Source: UBA4421 sp002704225 (lineage in GTDB: Bacteria > Pseudomonadota > Gammaproteobacteria > Pseudomonadales > Azotimanducaceae). Taken from it: a DNA stretch of 64,000 nt. The translations under genes and the position numbers were made by a program. The stretch is from positions 62,001 through 126,000 of the forward strand of contig CACDWG010000001.1 of assembly GCA_902556425.1 (NCBI GenBank), in the 5' to 3' direction. The notes beneath the pieces were generated by a model. That model was not told the DNA's origin, made no database searches, and saw only the letters and a list, made by a program, of their open reading frames with translations. This document shows positions 51,226 through 60,556 of this stretch, piece after piece; within the stretch, counting starts at the first letter, position 1; each line of letters starts with the position of its first letter.

Positions 51226-52322
51226 GATTGTTCTCTGGCTCCGCCCACAAGAGCGGTCAGCGCTTGATCGGCTAATGGGCCATCGATGCACTGTCGCAGG
51301 AATCCTTGGCTGAGCAAAGCTTCCGCGGCTGTTCGATCGATGCCGCGACTGGTCAGATAAAACAGCGCGTCCTGCGAAATGGTGCCGACGGTTGCGCCAT
51401 GGGAGCAACTGACATCGTCTGTATAAATTTCCAATTCAGGCTTGGTGTTGATGGTTGCGTGTTCGCCCATGCCCAAGTTCTTGTTCGACAGTTGGGCGTC
51501 GGTGCCCGCAGCGCCCTCGTGAATGTGGATGCGTCCGTTAAACGTGCACTTGCCACCATTGGCAACGATGTTGTGGACTGTTTGTTTGCTTTGGCCGCCT
51601 GGTTGCCGGTGTTCTAGGGTTACCTGTTGGTCCAGTGCCATTTTGCCATCGACTTTGCCCGCAGAAACCAGTGTGGCTTCAGCGCCTTGGCCGTCCATGA
51701 TGATGTGGATGTCTTGTCGGCGCGAGCCGCACCCAGCCACATGATTGTTTAACTGATACTGAGCGCCGGCTTGTAGGCGAACATTCAGGTACTGCCAGTG
51801 TGAGGGCGCGTTGTCCAGCGCATTGCGGGAATGCTGCACGTGGGCATTAGGCGCCAGATCAATCCAGATCGACTGCTGGGCGTCGTCACTGGCGTCCGCG
51901 CTCTCCAACAGCGTGAGGCTGACGCCAGCAGCGACGCGAATCAACATGGGTCGCGTGTTGCCTGTGTGGTTGATGACGATGGACTCATCGGTTGATGCGG
52001 AAACATCCAGGGTTATGACGCGGTCGGCATAACACAGGCGAGCGATGGCTTCCGGGGCCTGATCCACGTCGAAGCCGACGAGGGGACCGTCAATCGGTTG
52101 GTTGAGCGCAACGCCGTTTTGGGTTTCACCGCTGATGTTCGGGTCGATCATCGGACGCTGTGTTGCGGCCACGAACGGCGCAGGCTTGGTGTACTTCCAG
52201 CGTTCCCGGTGGGCAGGGCAGTTAAGCGCCTGCGCCAACCGCTCGGGCAGAGACCCCACGTCAGGTAGACCGGCGAGCCATTCCGGGGTCGCCAATGTTT
52301 CGGGCAGCGTTAGGTCAGCCAT
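51222..52322 (-). CDS. sufD: SufD scaffold subunit
   Basis: 366 residues. QLNNHVAGCGSRRQDIHIIMDGQGA, FNGRIHIHEGAAGTDAQLSN and YTDDVSCSHGATVGTISQDALFYLTSRG are the beta-helix core and conserved His region of SufD. It forms the SufBC2D scaffold. The start overlaps sufC by 13 bp, and the stop overlaps sufS by 4 bp. Confidence 0.93.
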   Translation of the reverse strand: MADLTLPETLATPEWLAGLPDVGSLPERLAQALNCPAHRERWKYTKPAPFVAATQRPMIDPNISGETQNGVALNQPIDGPLVGFDVDQAPEAIARLCYADRVITLDVSASTDESIVINHTGNTRPMLIRVAAGVSLTLLESADASDDAQQSIWIDLAPNAHVQHSRNALDNAPSHWQYLNVRLQAGAQYQLNNHVAGCGSRRQDIHIIMDGQGAEATLVSAGKVDGKMALDQQVTLEHRQPGGQSKQTVHNIVANGGKCTFNGRIHIHEGAAGTDAQLSNKNLGMGEHATINTKPELEIYTDDVSCSHGATVGTISQDALFYLTSRGIDRTAAEALLSQGFLRQCIDGPLADQALTALVGGAREQS

Positions 52323-53065
52323 GCGTACCCTTTGGCTTCCAGTTCCAGGGCCAGAGATTTGTCACCGGATTCGATGATCTTGCCGTTGGACAGTACGTGT
52401 ACGAAGTCTGGCACGATGTAGTCGAGTAGCCGCTGATAGTGGGTAATCAACACCACACCGTTGTCCGCGCGACGGTAGCGATTAACACCCTCGGCAACGA
52501 CTTTGAGTGCGTCGATGTCCAATCCCGAGTCGGTCTCATCCAGCAGAGCAAGCTTAGGCTGCAATAACAGTAACTGCATGATCTCGTTGCGTTTCTTTTC
52601 TCCGCCGCTGAAGCCTTCGTTCACCCCCCGCTTGAGAAAGGCAGGGTCCAGATCTAACGAGCCGGCCAATTCACGTACCTGTTTCATAAAGGTCGCGGTA
52701 TTGGGCTGTTCGTTTCCCCGGGCACGGGCAAGGGAGTCGATGCTCGCCTTGAGGAACTCCATATTGCTGACGCCAGGGATTTCTACCGGATATTGGAATG
52801 CCAAAAACAGGCCGAGTTGGGCGCGCTCAAAGGGTTCCAGTTCCAGAAGACCTTGCCCGTCGAGTGTGGCGGAGCCGCTGTCCACGGTATATCCGGGGCG
52901 TCCGGACAACACATTGGCCAAGGTAGACTTGCCGGATCCGTTGGGCCCCATAATGGCGTGCACCTCACCGGGTTTCACCTCGAGGGTCAGCCCTTTGAGA
53001 ATGGGTTGGGCACCTTCGTCGGTAACAACGCTTGCGTGCAGGTCTGATACATTGAGTAGGCTCAT
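52310..53065 (-). CDS. sufC: SufC ATPase
   Basis: 251 residues from the ATG at 53065. Walker A is GPNGSGKST, the ABC signature is GFSGGEKKRNEI and Walker B is LALLDETDSGLDIDA. SufC powers the SufBC2D scaffold. An upstream extension of the frame overlaps sufB and is not used. It overlaps sufB by 4 bp and sufD by 13 bp. Confidence 0.95.
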   Translation of the reverse strand: MSLLNVSDLHASVVTDEGAQPILKGLTLEVKPGEVHAIMGPNGSGKSTLANVLSGRPGYTVDSGSATLDGQGLLELEPFERAQLGLFLAFQYPVEIPGVSNMEFLKASIDSLARARGNEQPNTATFMKQVRELAGSLDLDPAFLKRGVNEGFSGGEKKRNEIMQLLLLQPKLALLDETDSGLDIDALKVVAEGVNRYRRADNGVVLITHYQRLLDYIVPDFVHVLSNGKIIESGDKSLALELEAKGYAWLT

Positions 53066-54555
53066 CCAACAGCACCTTCCAAGCTGACTTCTAGTAATTT
53101 TCCTGCCTCGACGGCAAATTCCATGGGCAACTCGCGAAACACCTCTTTGCAGAAACCGTTCACGATCATGCTGACCGCTTGTTCGGTTTCGATGCCGCGT
53201 TGCTGACAAGCAAACAGCTGATCGTCGCTGACCTTCGATGTACTCGCCTCGTGTTCGATCGTGGCGGAGTTATTTTTGTTCTCGATGTAGGGGAACGTAT
53301 GCGCTCCGCACTGATCGCCAATGAGCAGCGAGTCGCACTGAGTAAAGTTACGTGCGTTGTGAGCGGTGGGTGAGATGCGCACCAAGCCCCGGTAGCAGTT
53401 TTCGCTACCGCCAGCACTGATGCCCTTGGATACGATGGTGCTCTTGGTGTTCTTGCCCATGTGGATCATTTTAGTGCCGGTATCCGCCTGCTGACGATTG
53501 TTGGTCAAGGCGACGGAATAAAATTCGCCCACAGACTCGTCGCCCCGCAGTACAACACTGGGGTATTTCCAGGTGATGGCTGAACCGGTTTCGACCTGAG
53601 TCCAAGAAATTTTCGCTCTTGGTCCGGCGCACAGCCCCCGCTTCGTCACGAAGTTGTAGATGCCACCCTTGCCATTTTCATCGCCTGGGTACCAATTTTG
53701 CACCGTGGAGTATTTGATTTGGGCATCGCCCAAGGCAACCAGTTCCACGACGGCCGCGTGCAGCTGATTTTCGTCGCGCATGGGGGCAGTGCAGCCCTCC
53801 AAGTAGCTCACATGGGAGCCTTCGTCGGCGATGATCAGGGTGCGCTCAAATTGACCCGTATTTCTTTCGTTGATTCGGAAGTACGTGGACAGTTCCATAG
53901 GACAGCGCACGCCCTTGGGAATATAGACAAAGGAACCGTCGCTGAAGACCGCAGAGTTCAACGCAGCGTAATAGTTGTCGCGTTGAGGAATGACCGAGCC
54001 AAGGTATGTTTGCACCAGTTCGGGATGACTGTGCACCGCCTCGGAGATTGGGCAGAAAATCACGCCGGCTTCGGCCAAGGTTTCTTTGAACGTCGTCGCG
54101 ATGGACACGCTGTCAAAGACCACATCCACGGCGACATTGGCGCCAGCAGGTGTGCCAATCGCGGCAGGATCCGGCACAACGCCGGCTAGGGCCGCCTGTT
54201 CGTGCAGAGGTATCCCCAACTTTTCATAGGTGCGCAGCAATTCAGGGTCGACCTCATCCAAGGACCGAGGACCATCTGTCTGGCTCTTGGGAGCTGAATA
54301 GTAGGAAATATCTTGAAAGTTGATGGGCGGGTAGTGCACATGGGCCCATTTGGGCTCACGCATTTCCTGCCACTGAGCGAAGGCTTTGAGTCGCCATTCG
54401 GTCAGCCATTCGGGTTCTTTTTTCTGCGCGGAAATGTAGCGCACCACAGATTCATCCAGCCCCGGCGGAAGCGTTTCTGACTCCACGTCAGTGACGAATC
54501 CGGCGTGATACTCGCTGCCGGCTTCGACTAGGTCATCAACACTGGAATTGCTCAC
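53062..54555 (-). CDS. sufB: SufB scaffold subunit
   Basis: 497 residues from the GTG at 54555, which has GGAGA 5 nt upstream; the ATG at 54594 would add 13 residues without a ribosome site. YFRINERNTGQFERTLII, YLEGCTAPMRDENQLHAAVVE and the C-terminal ATIEHEASTSKVSDDQLFACQQRG match SufB. First gene of the operon, about 380 bp from the divergent methyltransferase gene. No IscR or SufR homologue is adjacent. Confidence 0.95.
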   Translation of the reverse strand: MSNSSVDDLVEAGSEYHAGFVTDVESETLPPGLDESVVRYISAQKKEPEWLTEWRLKAFAQWQEMREPKWAHVHYPPINFQDISYYSAPKSQTDGPRSLDEVDPELLRTYEKLGIPLHEQAALAGVVPDPAAIGTPAGANVAVDVVFDSVSIATTFKETLAEAGVIFCPISEAVHSHPELVQTYLGSVIPQRDNYYAALNSAVFSDGSFVYIPKGVRCPMELSTYFRINERNTGQFERTLIIADEGSHVSYLEGCTAPMRDENQLHAAVVELVALGDAQIKYSTVQNWYPGDENGKGGIYNFVTKRGLCAGPRAKISWTQVETGSAITWKYPSVVLRGDESVGEFYSVALTNNRQQADTGTKMIHMGKNTKSTIVSKGISAGGSENCYRGLVRISPTAHNARNFTQCDSLLIGDQCGAHTFPYIENKNNSATIEHEASTSKVSDDQLFACQQRGIETEQAVSMIVNGFCKEVFRELPMEFAVEAGKLLEVSLEGAVG

Positions 54556-54936
54556 AGAGTCTCCTGTTGTGGGTGCGAATAGAGCGCGGATCAAAGGCCG
54601 CTGTCTCAGTATTTAGGGCGGCGAAGTTTACAGGCAGCTTTGCGTGCAAGCAAAAACCACCGCCTTTGCTATCAACCAAGAGTTGGGGGCAAATCCTGTT
54701 ACTGCAAGAGAGATGGCCGTCCCAGTCGAGCGGTCTGCGCAGTAAAAGCTAAACAATGTCTGGCGCGAGTGAAATTCCCTCGCTTAGGCCATTGATGGTG
54801 AAAATATGTCGATAAAACGGCAACAATCTCTTGTTGGCTGATTCATACTGACATCGGCGAGGGTTGGGATGAAGGTGCGTTAGCAGTCTCCCCCAAGTGC
54901 TTGCTTTTCAACCATCACGCGGCAAAGGTTCAATTC
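54556..54936. other. 381-bp divergent intergenic region (suf promoter)
   Basis: Lies between sufB and a methyltransferase, divergent. It contains a short TTTGC-N6-GCAAA inverted repeat at 54639-54654 and AT-rich patches. I see no IscR-type or Fur-type box with confidence, no RNA gene and no further coding sequence. Confidence 0.35.
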
Positions 54937-55569
54937 ATGCCCAAGCTTCAACGGCTCCCGGAAGAACACATAGATTTCGCCTACGGCATTTTTCTTTTGC
55001 AAGACTCCCACCGGTTGATCAAAGCGCTGAAGCGCCGGTATCAACCGAACGTTCACGGCACACGAACCTGGGGTTCGGCCTTTCTGCTGATGGACTACCT
55101 GCAGGAAAATCCGCCGGCCAAGGGACGTAAAGTCATGGAACTGGGCTGCGGGTGGGGGGCTAGCTCGGTTTTCTGTGCCCATCACTACGGGTCCAAGGTC
55201 ACAGCGGTAGATCTCGATCCGGCGGTGTTTCCCTATGTCGATGTCTTTGCTGAAATCAACTCGGTGAAACTCACGAACAAATGCTCGGACTTTACTCGGT
55301 TGACCGGGCCTTTGTTGGGGCAACACCAAGTCATCATCGGCAGTGATATTTGTTTTTGGGACAACCTCGTGAAACCCCTGAAGCTACTGGTTAATCGAGC
55401 GTTCAAAAACGGCACCAAACGCATCGTCATCACCGATCCTGGCCGCCCGCCGTTTTACGAACTGTGCGACCAATTGTCGAAAAGCCACCGAGTGTCGCTG
55501 CAAGAATGGTATGCCATTGAACCCGACCGCGTTGTCGGTGAGGTGGTCGAGATTCGCCCGCGGCGTTAG
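54937..55569 (+). CDS. Class I SAM-dependent methyltransferase
   Basis: 210 residues. VMELGCGWGASSVFCAHHYG is SAM motif I, VTAVDLDPAVFPYV the acidic ribose-binding region, and IIGSDICFWDNLVKPL resembles protein-lysine/ETFB-type or METTL21-like methyltransferases with a D-x-x-x-W/Y motif. A protein substrate is possible. ATG 54937 has AAAGGT 8 nt upstream. It ends with a 4-bp tail-to-tail overlap with the next, convergent, gene. Confidence 0.8.
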   Translation: MPKLQRLPEEHIDFAYGIFLLQDSHRLIKALKRRYQPNVHGTRTWGSAFLLMDYLQENPPAKGRKVMELGCGWGASSVFCAHHYGSKVTAVDLDPAVFPYVDVFAEINSVKLTNKCSDFTRLTGPLLGQHQVIIGSDICFWDNLVKPLKLLVNRAFKNGTKRIVITDPGRPPFYELCDQLSKSHRVSLQEWYAIEPDRVVGEVVEIRPRR

Positions 55570-55922
55570 GGCGCGGCTGGTGTTTTGGGGGGCTCCCGGT
55601 CCGCCGGACAGCCCAGATAGCGCCGATAGGCAGCGATCAATTTTCCCCGTAACGCCGGCGCTTCCGTACGCTCAATGGTCAGCAGCAACTGGGTGGCGAC
55701 GTTGTCTGGCGCTTCACCGGTCATGGGTTGTTTCGGCGCATCGGCAGACGCACAGCTTTCCAGCAGCCCTTGATCCATCGGCCCTGATGGCGGCGTGTCC
55801 ATTGGGGTCGGTGATGGGTCTGAGGCATGTGCTGCGAGGCACCAAGACACCAAGCCAACCAGCAGCGCGTGCGTCGTGCGCGGACGGTAGCCGGGGCTGG
55901 GGCGATGCAAAGTATCACTCAT
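55566..55922 (-). CDS. Hypothetical exported protein
   Basis: 118 residues from the ATG at 55922. The signal peptide (ALLVGLVSWCLAAHASD) is clear. The mature part is Pro-rich, then helical (VATQLLLTIERTEAPALRGKLIAAYRRYLGC), with two Cys that could pair. The frame is open another 101 codons upstream, but that part overlaps tusA in antisense and is not used. The family is not recognised; the ribosome site is weak. Confidence 0.55.
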   Translation of the reverse strand: MSDTLHRPSPGYRPRTTHALLVGLVSWCLAAHASDPSPTPMDTPPSGPMDQGLLESCASADAPKQPMTGEAPDNVATQLLLTIERTEAPALRGKLIAAYRRYLGCPADREPPKTPAAP

Positions 55923-56057
55923 GGTTGGAATGCTGCAGAAACTTTGCGCGGAATGCACCCATTCGTCGCAGGGACAGTCAGGTTTTGTATTTGGGACTTG
56001 GTGTGAATCCCGCCCCAAGTGGCCTAACATCTTACGCTGATTAACAGGGGATGCTTG

Positions 56058-56303
56058 GTGGAATACGACACACAACTCGACGCGCGCGGACTGCGCTGCC
56101 CTGAACCTTTGATGCTGGTTAAGAATACGATTCGCGGTCTTAGCCAAGGCAATGTGCTGCATGTGCTGGCAACGGATCCGACCACCGAGCGGGATTTGGA
56201 GCACTTTTGCCAGTTCATGAAGCACGACTACCTCAAGATTGATCGAGAGGGCTGGCAGGACGACAGCAGCGTTCTGCAGATCTGGATTCGGAAGAACGGT
56301 TAG
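56058..56303 (+). CDS. tusA: TusA sulfurtransferase
   Basis: 81 residues. DARGLRCPEPLMLVKNTI holds the sulfur-carrying Cys of the TusA/YhhP family, and the C-terminal LQIWIRKNG is usual. It moves persulfide sulfur to tRNA thiolation and other pathways. GTG 56058 is preferred over TTG 56055 given AGGGG 7 nt upstream. The epmC-like gene follows 5 bp later, so these are one operon. Confidence 0.93.
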   Translation: MEYDTQLDARGLRCPEPLMLVKNTIRGLSQGNVLHVLATDPTTERDLEHFCQFMKHDYLKIDREGWQDDSSVLQIWIRKNG

Positions 56304-56308
56304 CGACT

Positions 56309-56881
56309 GTGGATGCCCAGACGACCATCACTGATGAGGCATTGGCGGGGTCTATCGCCAGCGCGTTTGAGGACTGTTTCGCGTCCTTTGACACGGTTTT
56401 GGTGGGTGGTGCCGAGGAACCCCTTTACCGGCCATCTCAAGGTGATGAACCTGCCAAGCTGGTGTTTCGAGAAGACTTTCCCGCATCGGCCCTGCATGAG
56501 ATTGCCCACTGGTGTATCGCCGGCCCACGGCGTCGGCAGCAAGAAGACTTTGGCTACGAGTACATTTGCGGCCCGCGCAGTGCAGAACAGCAGGATGCCT
56601 TTTTTTCTGCAGAGCTGAAAACTCAAAGTCTCGAGCGTGCCTTTGCAGCGGCGGTGGGGCTTGAGTTTCGACCCAGCGCCGATAATTTGGAGGCCGATGT
56701 TGAGGCGTTCTCCGCTGCGCTGGATGCCTACGACGTTTCGTTGCAGGCCTGGCTGACCAGCGCCTCGGGCGAACGGGCTCAACGGTTTCTGCAGCGTCTG
56801 AGCTTACTCAAGATGTCTTTGGCGGAGGGTTCGGCAAAAGCGAGCAACGCTCCCGATGACCAGATCGGAGCCGTTCAATGA
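56309..56881 (+). CDS. epmC: EpmC-like elongation factor P hydroxylase
   Basis: 190 residues. The HExxH metal site is in LHEIAHWCIAGPRRRQQEDFGYEY, followed by LERAFAAAVGLEFRPSADNL, matching YfcM/EpmC. In E. coli, EpmC hydroxylates the beta-lysyl group that EpmA attaches to EF-P. EpmA, EpmB and EF-P are not in the window. GTG start at 56309. Its stop overlaps the next gene by 4 bp (ATGA). Confidence 0.9.
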   Translation: MDAQTTITDEALAGSIASAFEDCFASFDTVLVGGAEEPLYRPSQGDEPAKLVFREDFPASALHEIAHWCIAGPRRRQQEDFGYEYICGPRSAEQQDAFFSAELKTQSLERAFAAAVGLEFRPSADNLEADVEAFSAALDAYDVSLQAWLTSASGERAQRFLQRLSLLKMSLAEGSAKASNAPDDQIGAVQ

Positions 56882-57957
56882 CAGACAAAGTCGAGTGCGT
56901 TGTGATCGGTGCTGGGGTAGTGGGTTTGGCCGTTGCGGCACAGCTTGCTGCGGCCGGGCGTGAGGTGATTGTGCTGGAACAGCATTCGGCCATTGGTACT
57001 GAGACCAGTTCGCGCAACTCCGAAGTCATTCATGCGGGTATTTATTATCCCAGAGGCAGTCGCAAGGCCGAGCTTTGTGTGCGGGGCAAAACCCTGCTGT
57101 ACGAACACTGCGATGCCTACGCGGTGCCCTACAAACGATGCGGCAAGGTGATTGTTGCCACCAGTGACGCACAACGTCAGGTGGTGGACGGGTACATTGC
57201 ACAAGCCAGCGCCAATGGGGTGACGGATTTACGCTGGATTGGACAGGCGGAACTGAACGCCTTGGAACCCGAGGTGATGGGCGTTGGCGCCGCTTTGTCG
57301 CCGTCTACGGGAATTGTTGATTCCCATGCCTACATGATCAGCCTGCAAGGCATTCTCGAAGCCAATGGCGGCTTCATCGCCTTTCAGAACACCGTGCAGG
57401 GCATTGACCATGCCAACGATCTCTTGGTGCGTACCAACCAAATGACGCTGGCGGCAGACTGGGTGATCAACGCCGGCGGTCTGCATGCGCCAGAGTTGGC
57501 TCAAAACGTCCCGGGGTCACCCAAGGCGCATTACGCCATTGGTCATTACTACACCTATTCCGGAGTGCAGCCCTTTGGACGGCTTGTTTACCCAACGGCA
57601 GAACAGGGCGGTCTAGGGGTTCATGTAACCCTCGATCTGGGTGGGCAAGTAAAGTTCGGCCCGGACGTACGCTGGATTGATTCGCTGGACTACACCTTTG
57701 ACGACAGCAAGCGGGCGGACTTTGTCGACGCCATACGCGCTTACTATCCGGGACTGGATGAAGATCGACTGCAGCCCGGCTACACGGGCATTCGACCCAA
57801 AATTGATGGCCCGGGCGCTGCAGCCGATTTTCTGATTCGCGGTCCCAAGAATCACGGTGTATCTGGCCGCATTGATTTACTGGGTATTGAGTCGCCGGGG
57901 CTTACGGCATCATTGGCCATCGCCGAAGCGGTACGCGAGGTGGTAGACGTTGAGTGA
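56878..57957 (+). CDS. FAD-dependent oxidoreductase, L-2-hydroxyglutarate oxidase (LhgO) type
   Basis: 359 residues. GAGVVGLAVAAQLA (FAD dinucleotide fold), TETSSRNSEVIHAGIYYP (LhgO/YgaF hallmark) and the C-terminal GYTGIRPKIDGPGAAADF with the FAD-site Arg/Pro motif are clear. The family oxidises L-2-hydroxyglutarate to 2-oxoglutarate, sending electrons to the quinone pool. It overlaps epmC by 4 bp at its start, and its last 8 bp overlap the following gene's TTG start. This 2-hydroxy-acid function is the most likely, but related D-amino-acid-type oxidases exist. Confidence 0.87.
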   Translation: MTDKVECVVIGAGVVGLAVAAQLAAAGREVIVLEQHSAIGTETSSRNSEVIHAGIYYPRGSRKAELCVRGKTLLYEHCDAYAVPYKRCGKVIVATSDAQRQVVDGYIAQASANGVTDLRWIGQAELNALEPEVMGVGAALSPSTGIVDSHAYMISLQGILEANGGFIAFQNTVQGIDHANDLLVRTNQMTLAADWVINAGGLHAPELAQNVPGSPKAHYAIGHYYTYSGVQPFGRLVYPTAEQGGLGVHVTLDLGGQVKFGPDVRWIDSLDYTFDDSKRADFVDAIRAYYPGLDEDRLQPGYTGIRPKIDGPGAAADFLIRGPKNHGVSGRIDLLGIESPGLTASLAIAEAVREVVDVE

Positions 57958-59176
57958 TTCCGGCTTGGCAGCTTCCGCGCTAAAAATAGGCTTGGTCGTG
58001 AACCCCATGGCTGGTGTTGGCGGCGCGGTGGGTCTGCAGGGCAGTGATGGGTCAGCGCTGCAACGCGAGGCGTTAAAGCGTCACGGGGTGCCGCGAGGCC
58101 CAGAGCGCCTGACCGTTTTTTTTCGCGCCTTAGCCCAGCGACTGCCGGCGCAGTCGTCGGCGATTACTTGGCTGACTTGGGGCGGTGCCATGGGCGCTGA
58201 TGCTCTGAATGCTGCCGGTTTATCGGCCCAAGTGTTTGGCACACCCGACCCACACTCGACAGCGACGGATACGCGCCAGGCCATTGAGATTCTGTGTGCC
58301 AGCGGCATCGATTTGCTGGTCTTTGTCGGCGGCGACGGTACCGCCAGAGACGTGCTTGCCTCGGTTTCGGAGCAGACCTGCGTGCTGGGATTGCCGGCTG
58401 GGGTCAAAATGCACAGCGGTGTTTTCGCCATCAGTCCGGTCGCGGCGGCGGAGATTGTTGTTGGCTTGGTACAGGGTCAACTGATCGGTCGTATGGCTCG
58501 AGACGTTCGAGACTATGTGCCAAACACCAGAAGCCCGGCGATGGATAGCCGCGCCGCGGTGGTGACCAAACGCTACGGTGAATTGTGGGTGCCGGAAGCG
58601 GCCGGTTACTTGCAGCAAATGAAAGTAGGCGGCAAGGAAGACGAAGGGCTGGTGGTGCAGGAAATCGCCAGCTATTTCGTCGATCATCCGGACCGCTATC
58701 AGGACAAAGCCTTGGTGTTGGGTCCCGGCAGCACAAACATGGCCATCAAGCAGGCGCTGGGTTTAAACGGCACCCTGCTGGGATGCGATGTGCTGATGCC
58801 CAACGGGCGTACCTTAGAAAACGCCACCCAGGAGCAGTTGTTGACGCTGAGCGCCGATTACCCACTGCATGTGGTGATCAGCTTCACACGTCATCAGGGT
58901 TTTTTGCTTGGGCGTGGCAATCAGCAACTCAGCCCAGAGGTCATGCACGGCCTTAACTGGAAACAGGATGTCACGGTGCTGGGGTCACGCAGCAAGCTGG
59001 ATACGTTGGCTCAACGCCCCATGCTGGTGGATACCGGTGATGCGTCCTTGGACGCCACGTTGTGTGGACTGGTCAGTGTGCTTGCTGGCTACGACGATTA
59101 CCTGCTTTATCGCGTGAGCAACACGTTGTTGCCTGACGCGTCATTGCCTGACACGCCATTGCCCGATCCGTCTTAG
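57950..59176 (+). CDS. ATP-NAD kinase-like protein with 15-bp C-terminal repeats
   Basis: 408 residues. IGLVVNPMAGVGG and LLVFVGGDGTARDVLASV are the hallmarks of the ATP-NAD/AcoX-like kinase family. Later VQEIASYFVDHPDRYQDKALVLGPGSTNM follows. The product may phosphorylate NAD or a related metabolite, but family members with this layout are uncharacterised. TTG start at 57950 with GAGGTGG upstream, overlapping the preceding gene. The C-terminus has three tandem units LPDAS-LPDTP-LPDPS, encoded by 15-bp repeats. Confidence 0.82.
   Translation: MSDSGLAASALKIGLVVNPMAGVGGAVGLQGSDGSALQREALKRHGVPRGPERLTVFFRALAQRLPAQSSAITWLTWGGAMGADALNAAGLSAQVFGTPDPHSTATDTRQAIEILCASGIDLLVFVGGDGTARDVLASVSEQTCVLGLPAGVKMHSGVFAISPVAAAEIVVGLVQGQLIGRMARDVRDYVPNTRSPAMDSRAAVVTKRYGELWVPEAAGYLQQMKVGGKEDEGLVVQEIASYFVDHPDRYQDKALVLGPGSTNMAIKQALGLNGTLLGCDVLMPNGRTLENATQEQLLTLSADYPLHVVISFTRHQGFLLGRGNQQLSPEVMHGLNWKQDVTVLGSRSKLDTLAQRPMLVDTGDASLDATLCGLVSVLAGYDDYLLYRVSNTLLPDASLPDTPLPDPS
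59129..59173 (+). repeat. Three tandem 15-bp units at the 3' end of the kinase-like gene
   Basis: Units TTGCCTGACGCGTCA (59129-59143), TTGCCTGACACGCCA (59144-59158) and TTGCCCGATCCGTCT (59159-59173) follow each other directly, in frame, and end 1 bp before the stop codon. They encode a Leu-Pro-Asp-rich tail. Copy number could vary between strains. Confidence 0.8.
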
Positions 59177-59186
59177 GCCGACGCGG

Positions 59187-60431
59187 TTACTGCCGGTATG
59201 TCGACAGGAAGCGTTTCAACCGGCCGATGGATTCGTGCAGCTGCTCTGTGTGGGGAAGAAACACCACGCGAAAGTGGTCTGGGGTTGGCCAGTGAAAGCC
59301 CGAGCCCTGAACCATTAGTACTTTTTCCGCCAGCAGAAAATCCAAAATAAAACGCTCGTCGTCCTCAATGTTGAATTGTGCCGCGTCGATTTTTGGAAAC
59401 AGATACAGCGCACCCTTGGGCTTTACGCAGGACACACCGTCGATTTCGTTCAGCAGTTCCCAGGCCACATTGCGCTGCTCAAACAAACGTCCGCCGGGCG
59501 CGGTAAGCTCAAAGATGCTTTGGTGACCGCCCAAGGCGGTTTGAATGGCATGCTGTGACGGCACGTTAGAACACAGCCGCATAGACGCGAGAATGTTCAG
59601 TCCCTCAATAAAGTCTGCTGCACGTTCCCGTGCACCGCTCACGATCATCCAGCCGGTTCGGAAACCCGCCACCCGATACGACTTGGATAAACCGCTGAAC
59701 GTCATGAACAGCAGATCGTCTGCGTAAGACGCCAGCGGAATGTATTCCTGATCTTCGAATAAAATTTTGTCGTAAATTTCGTCGGCAAATACCACCAGAT
59801 CATGTTCCCGAGCGATTTCGATTAGCGCCTTCTGCATCTCCGGTGAATACACCGCGCCGGTGGGATTGTTCGGGTTGATCACCACGATGCCGCGCGTGTT
59901 GGGCGTGATTTTGCTGCGTATGTCAGCAAGGTCTGGCTGCCAGTCGTCTTCCTCATCACATAGGTAATGAACCGGTCTGCCACCGCACAAGTTCACCGCG
60001 GCGCTCCACAGCGGAAAATCCGGGCAGGGCACCAGCACTTCGTCGCCGTCGTTGACCAGCGCCTGCATGGACATCACCACCAGTTCGGATACGCCGTTGC
60101 CGATGTAAATATCTTCGACGTCTACGTCACGAATGTTGATTTGTTGGCAGTACTGCATCACGGCCTTGCGCGCAGCGAATAACCCCTTGGAATCGCAGTA
60201 ACCCTGAGAGTTGGGAATGTTGCGAACCACATCGCGGAGGATTTCCTCCGGCGCGCTAAAACCCCAGGGCGCTGGGTTGCCAATGTTCAGCTTTAAAATC
60301 TGATGGCCTTCCGCCTCCAGTTGATTGGCTGCGGTCAGCACCGGTCCGCGGATGTCATAACAGACATCGGCGAGTTTATCCGACTTGCGAATCGTGCCCG
60401 TGGGCGATGGGAGCGGCTGTACCTGGTTCAT
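59187..60431 (-). CDS. alaA: Aminotransferase class I/II, AlaA-like
   Basis: 414 residues from the ATG at 60431 (AGGAAAG 6 nt upstream). Segments ILKLNIGNPAPWGFSAPEEI, IPNSQGYCDSKGLFAARKAV, INPNNPTGAVYSPE and FSGLSKSYRVAGFRTGW (PLP Lys) match AlaA/YfbQ, the glutamate-pyruvate aminotransferase. It makes alanine from pyruvate. It ends 10 bp from the convergent kinase-like gene. Confidence 0.9.
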   Translation of the reverse strand: MNQVQPLPSPTGTIRKSDKLADVCYDIRGPVLTAANQLEAEGHQILKLNIGNPAPWGFSAPEEILRDVVRNIPNSQGYCDSKGLFAARKAVMQYCQQINIRDVDVEDIYIGNGVSELVVMSMQALVNDGDEVLVPCPDFPLWSAAVNLCGGRPVHYLCDEEDDWQPDLADIRSKITPNTRGIVVINPNNPTGAVYSPEMQKALIEIAREHDLVVFADEIYDKILFEDQEYIPLASYADDLLFMTFSGLSKSYRVAGFRTGWMIVSGARERAADFIEGLNILASMRLCSNVPSQHAIQTALGGHQSIFELTAPGGRLFEQRNVAWELLNEIDGVSCVKPKGALYLFPKIDAAQFNIEDDERFILDFLLAEKVLMVQGSGFHWPTPDHFRVVFLPHTEQLHESIGRLKRFLSTYRQ

Positions 60432-60556
60432 GTGCTTTCCTAAAGGCTGTTTCACGCTTCGGCATCAATCGTCGATGGCAGAAGAATGATCGAGAGCACT
60501 AGTCTAAGGTGCCGCCTTTGGCTTAGCATCAACTAAGTGGAGAAAAAGGGGGCAAT

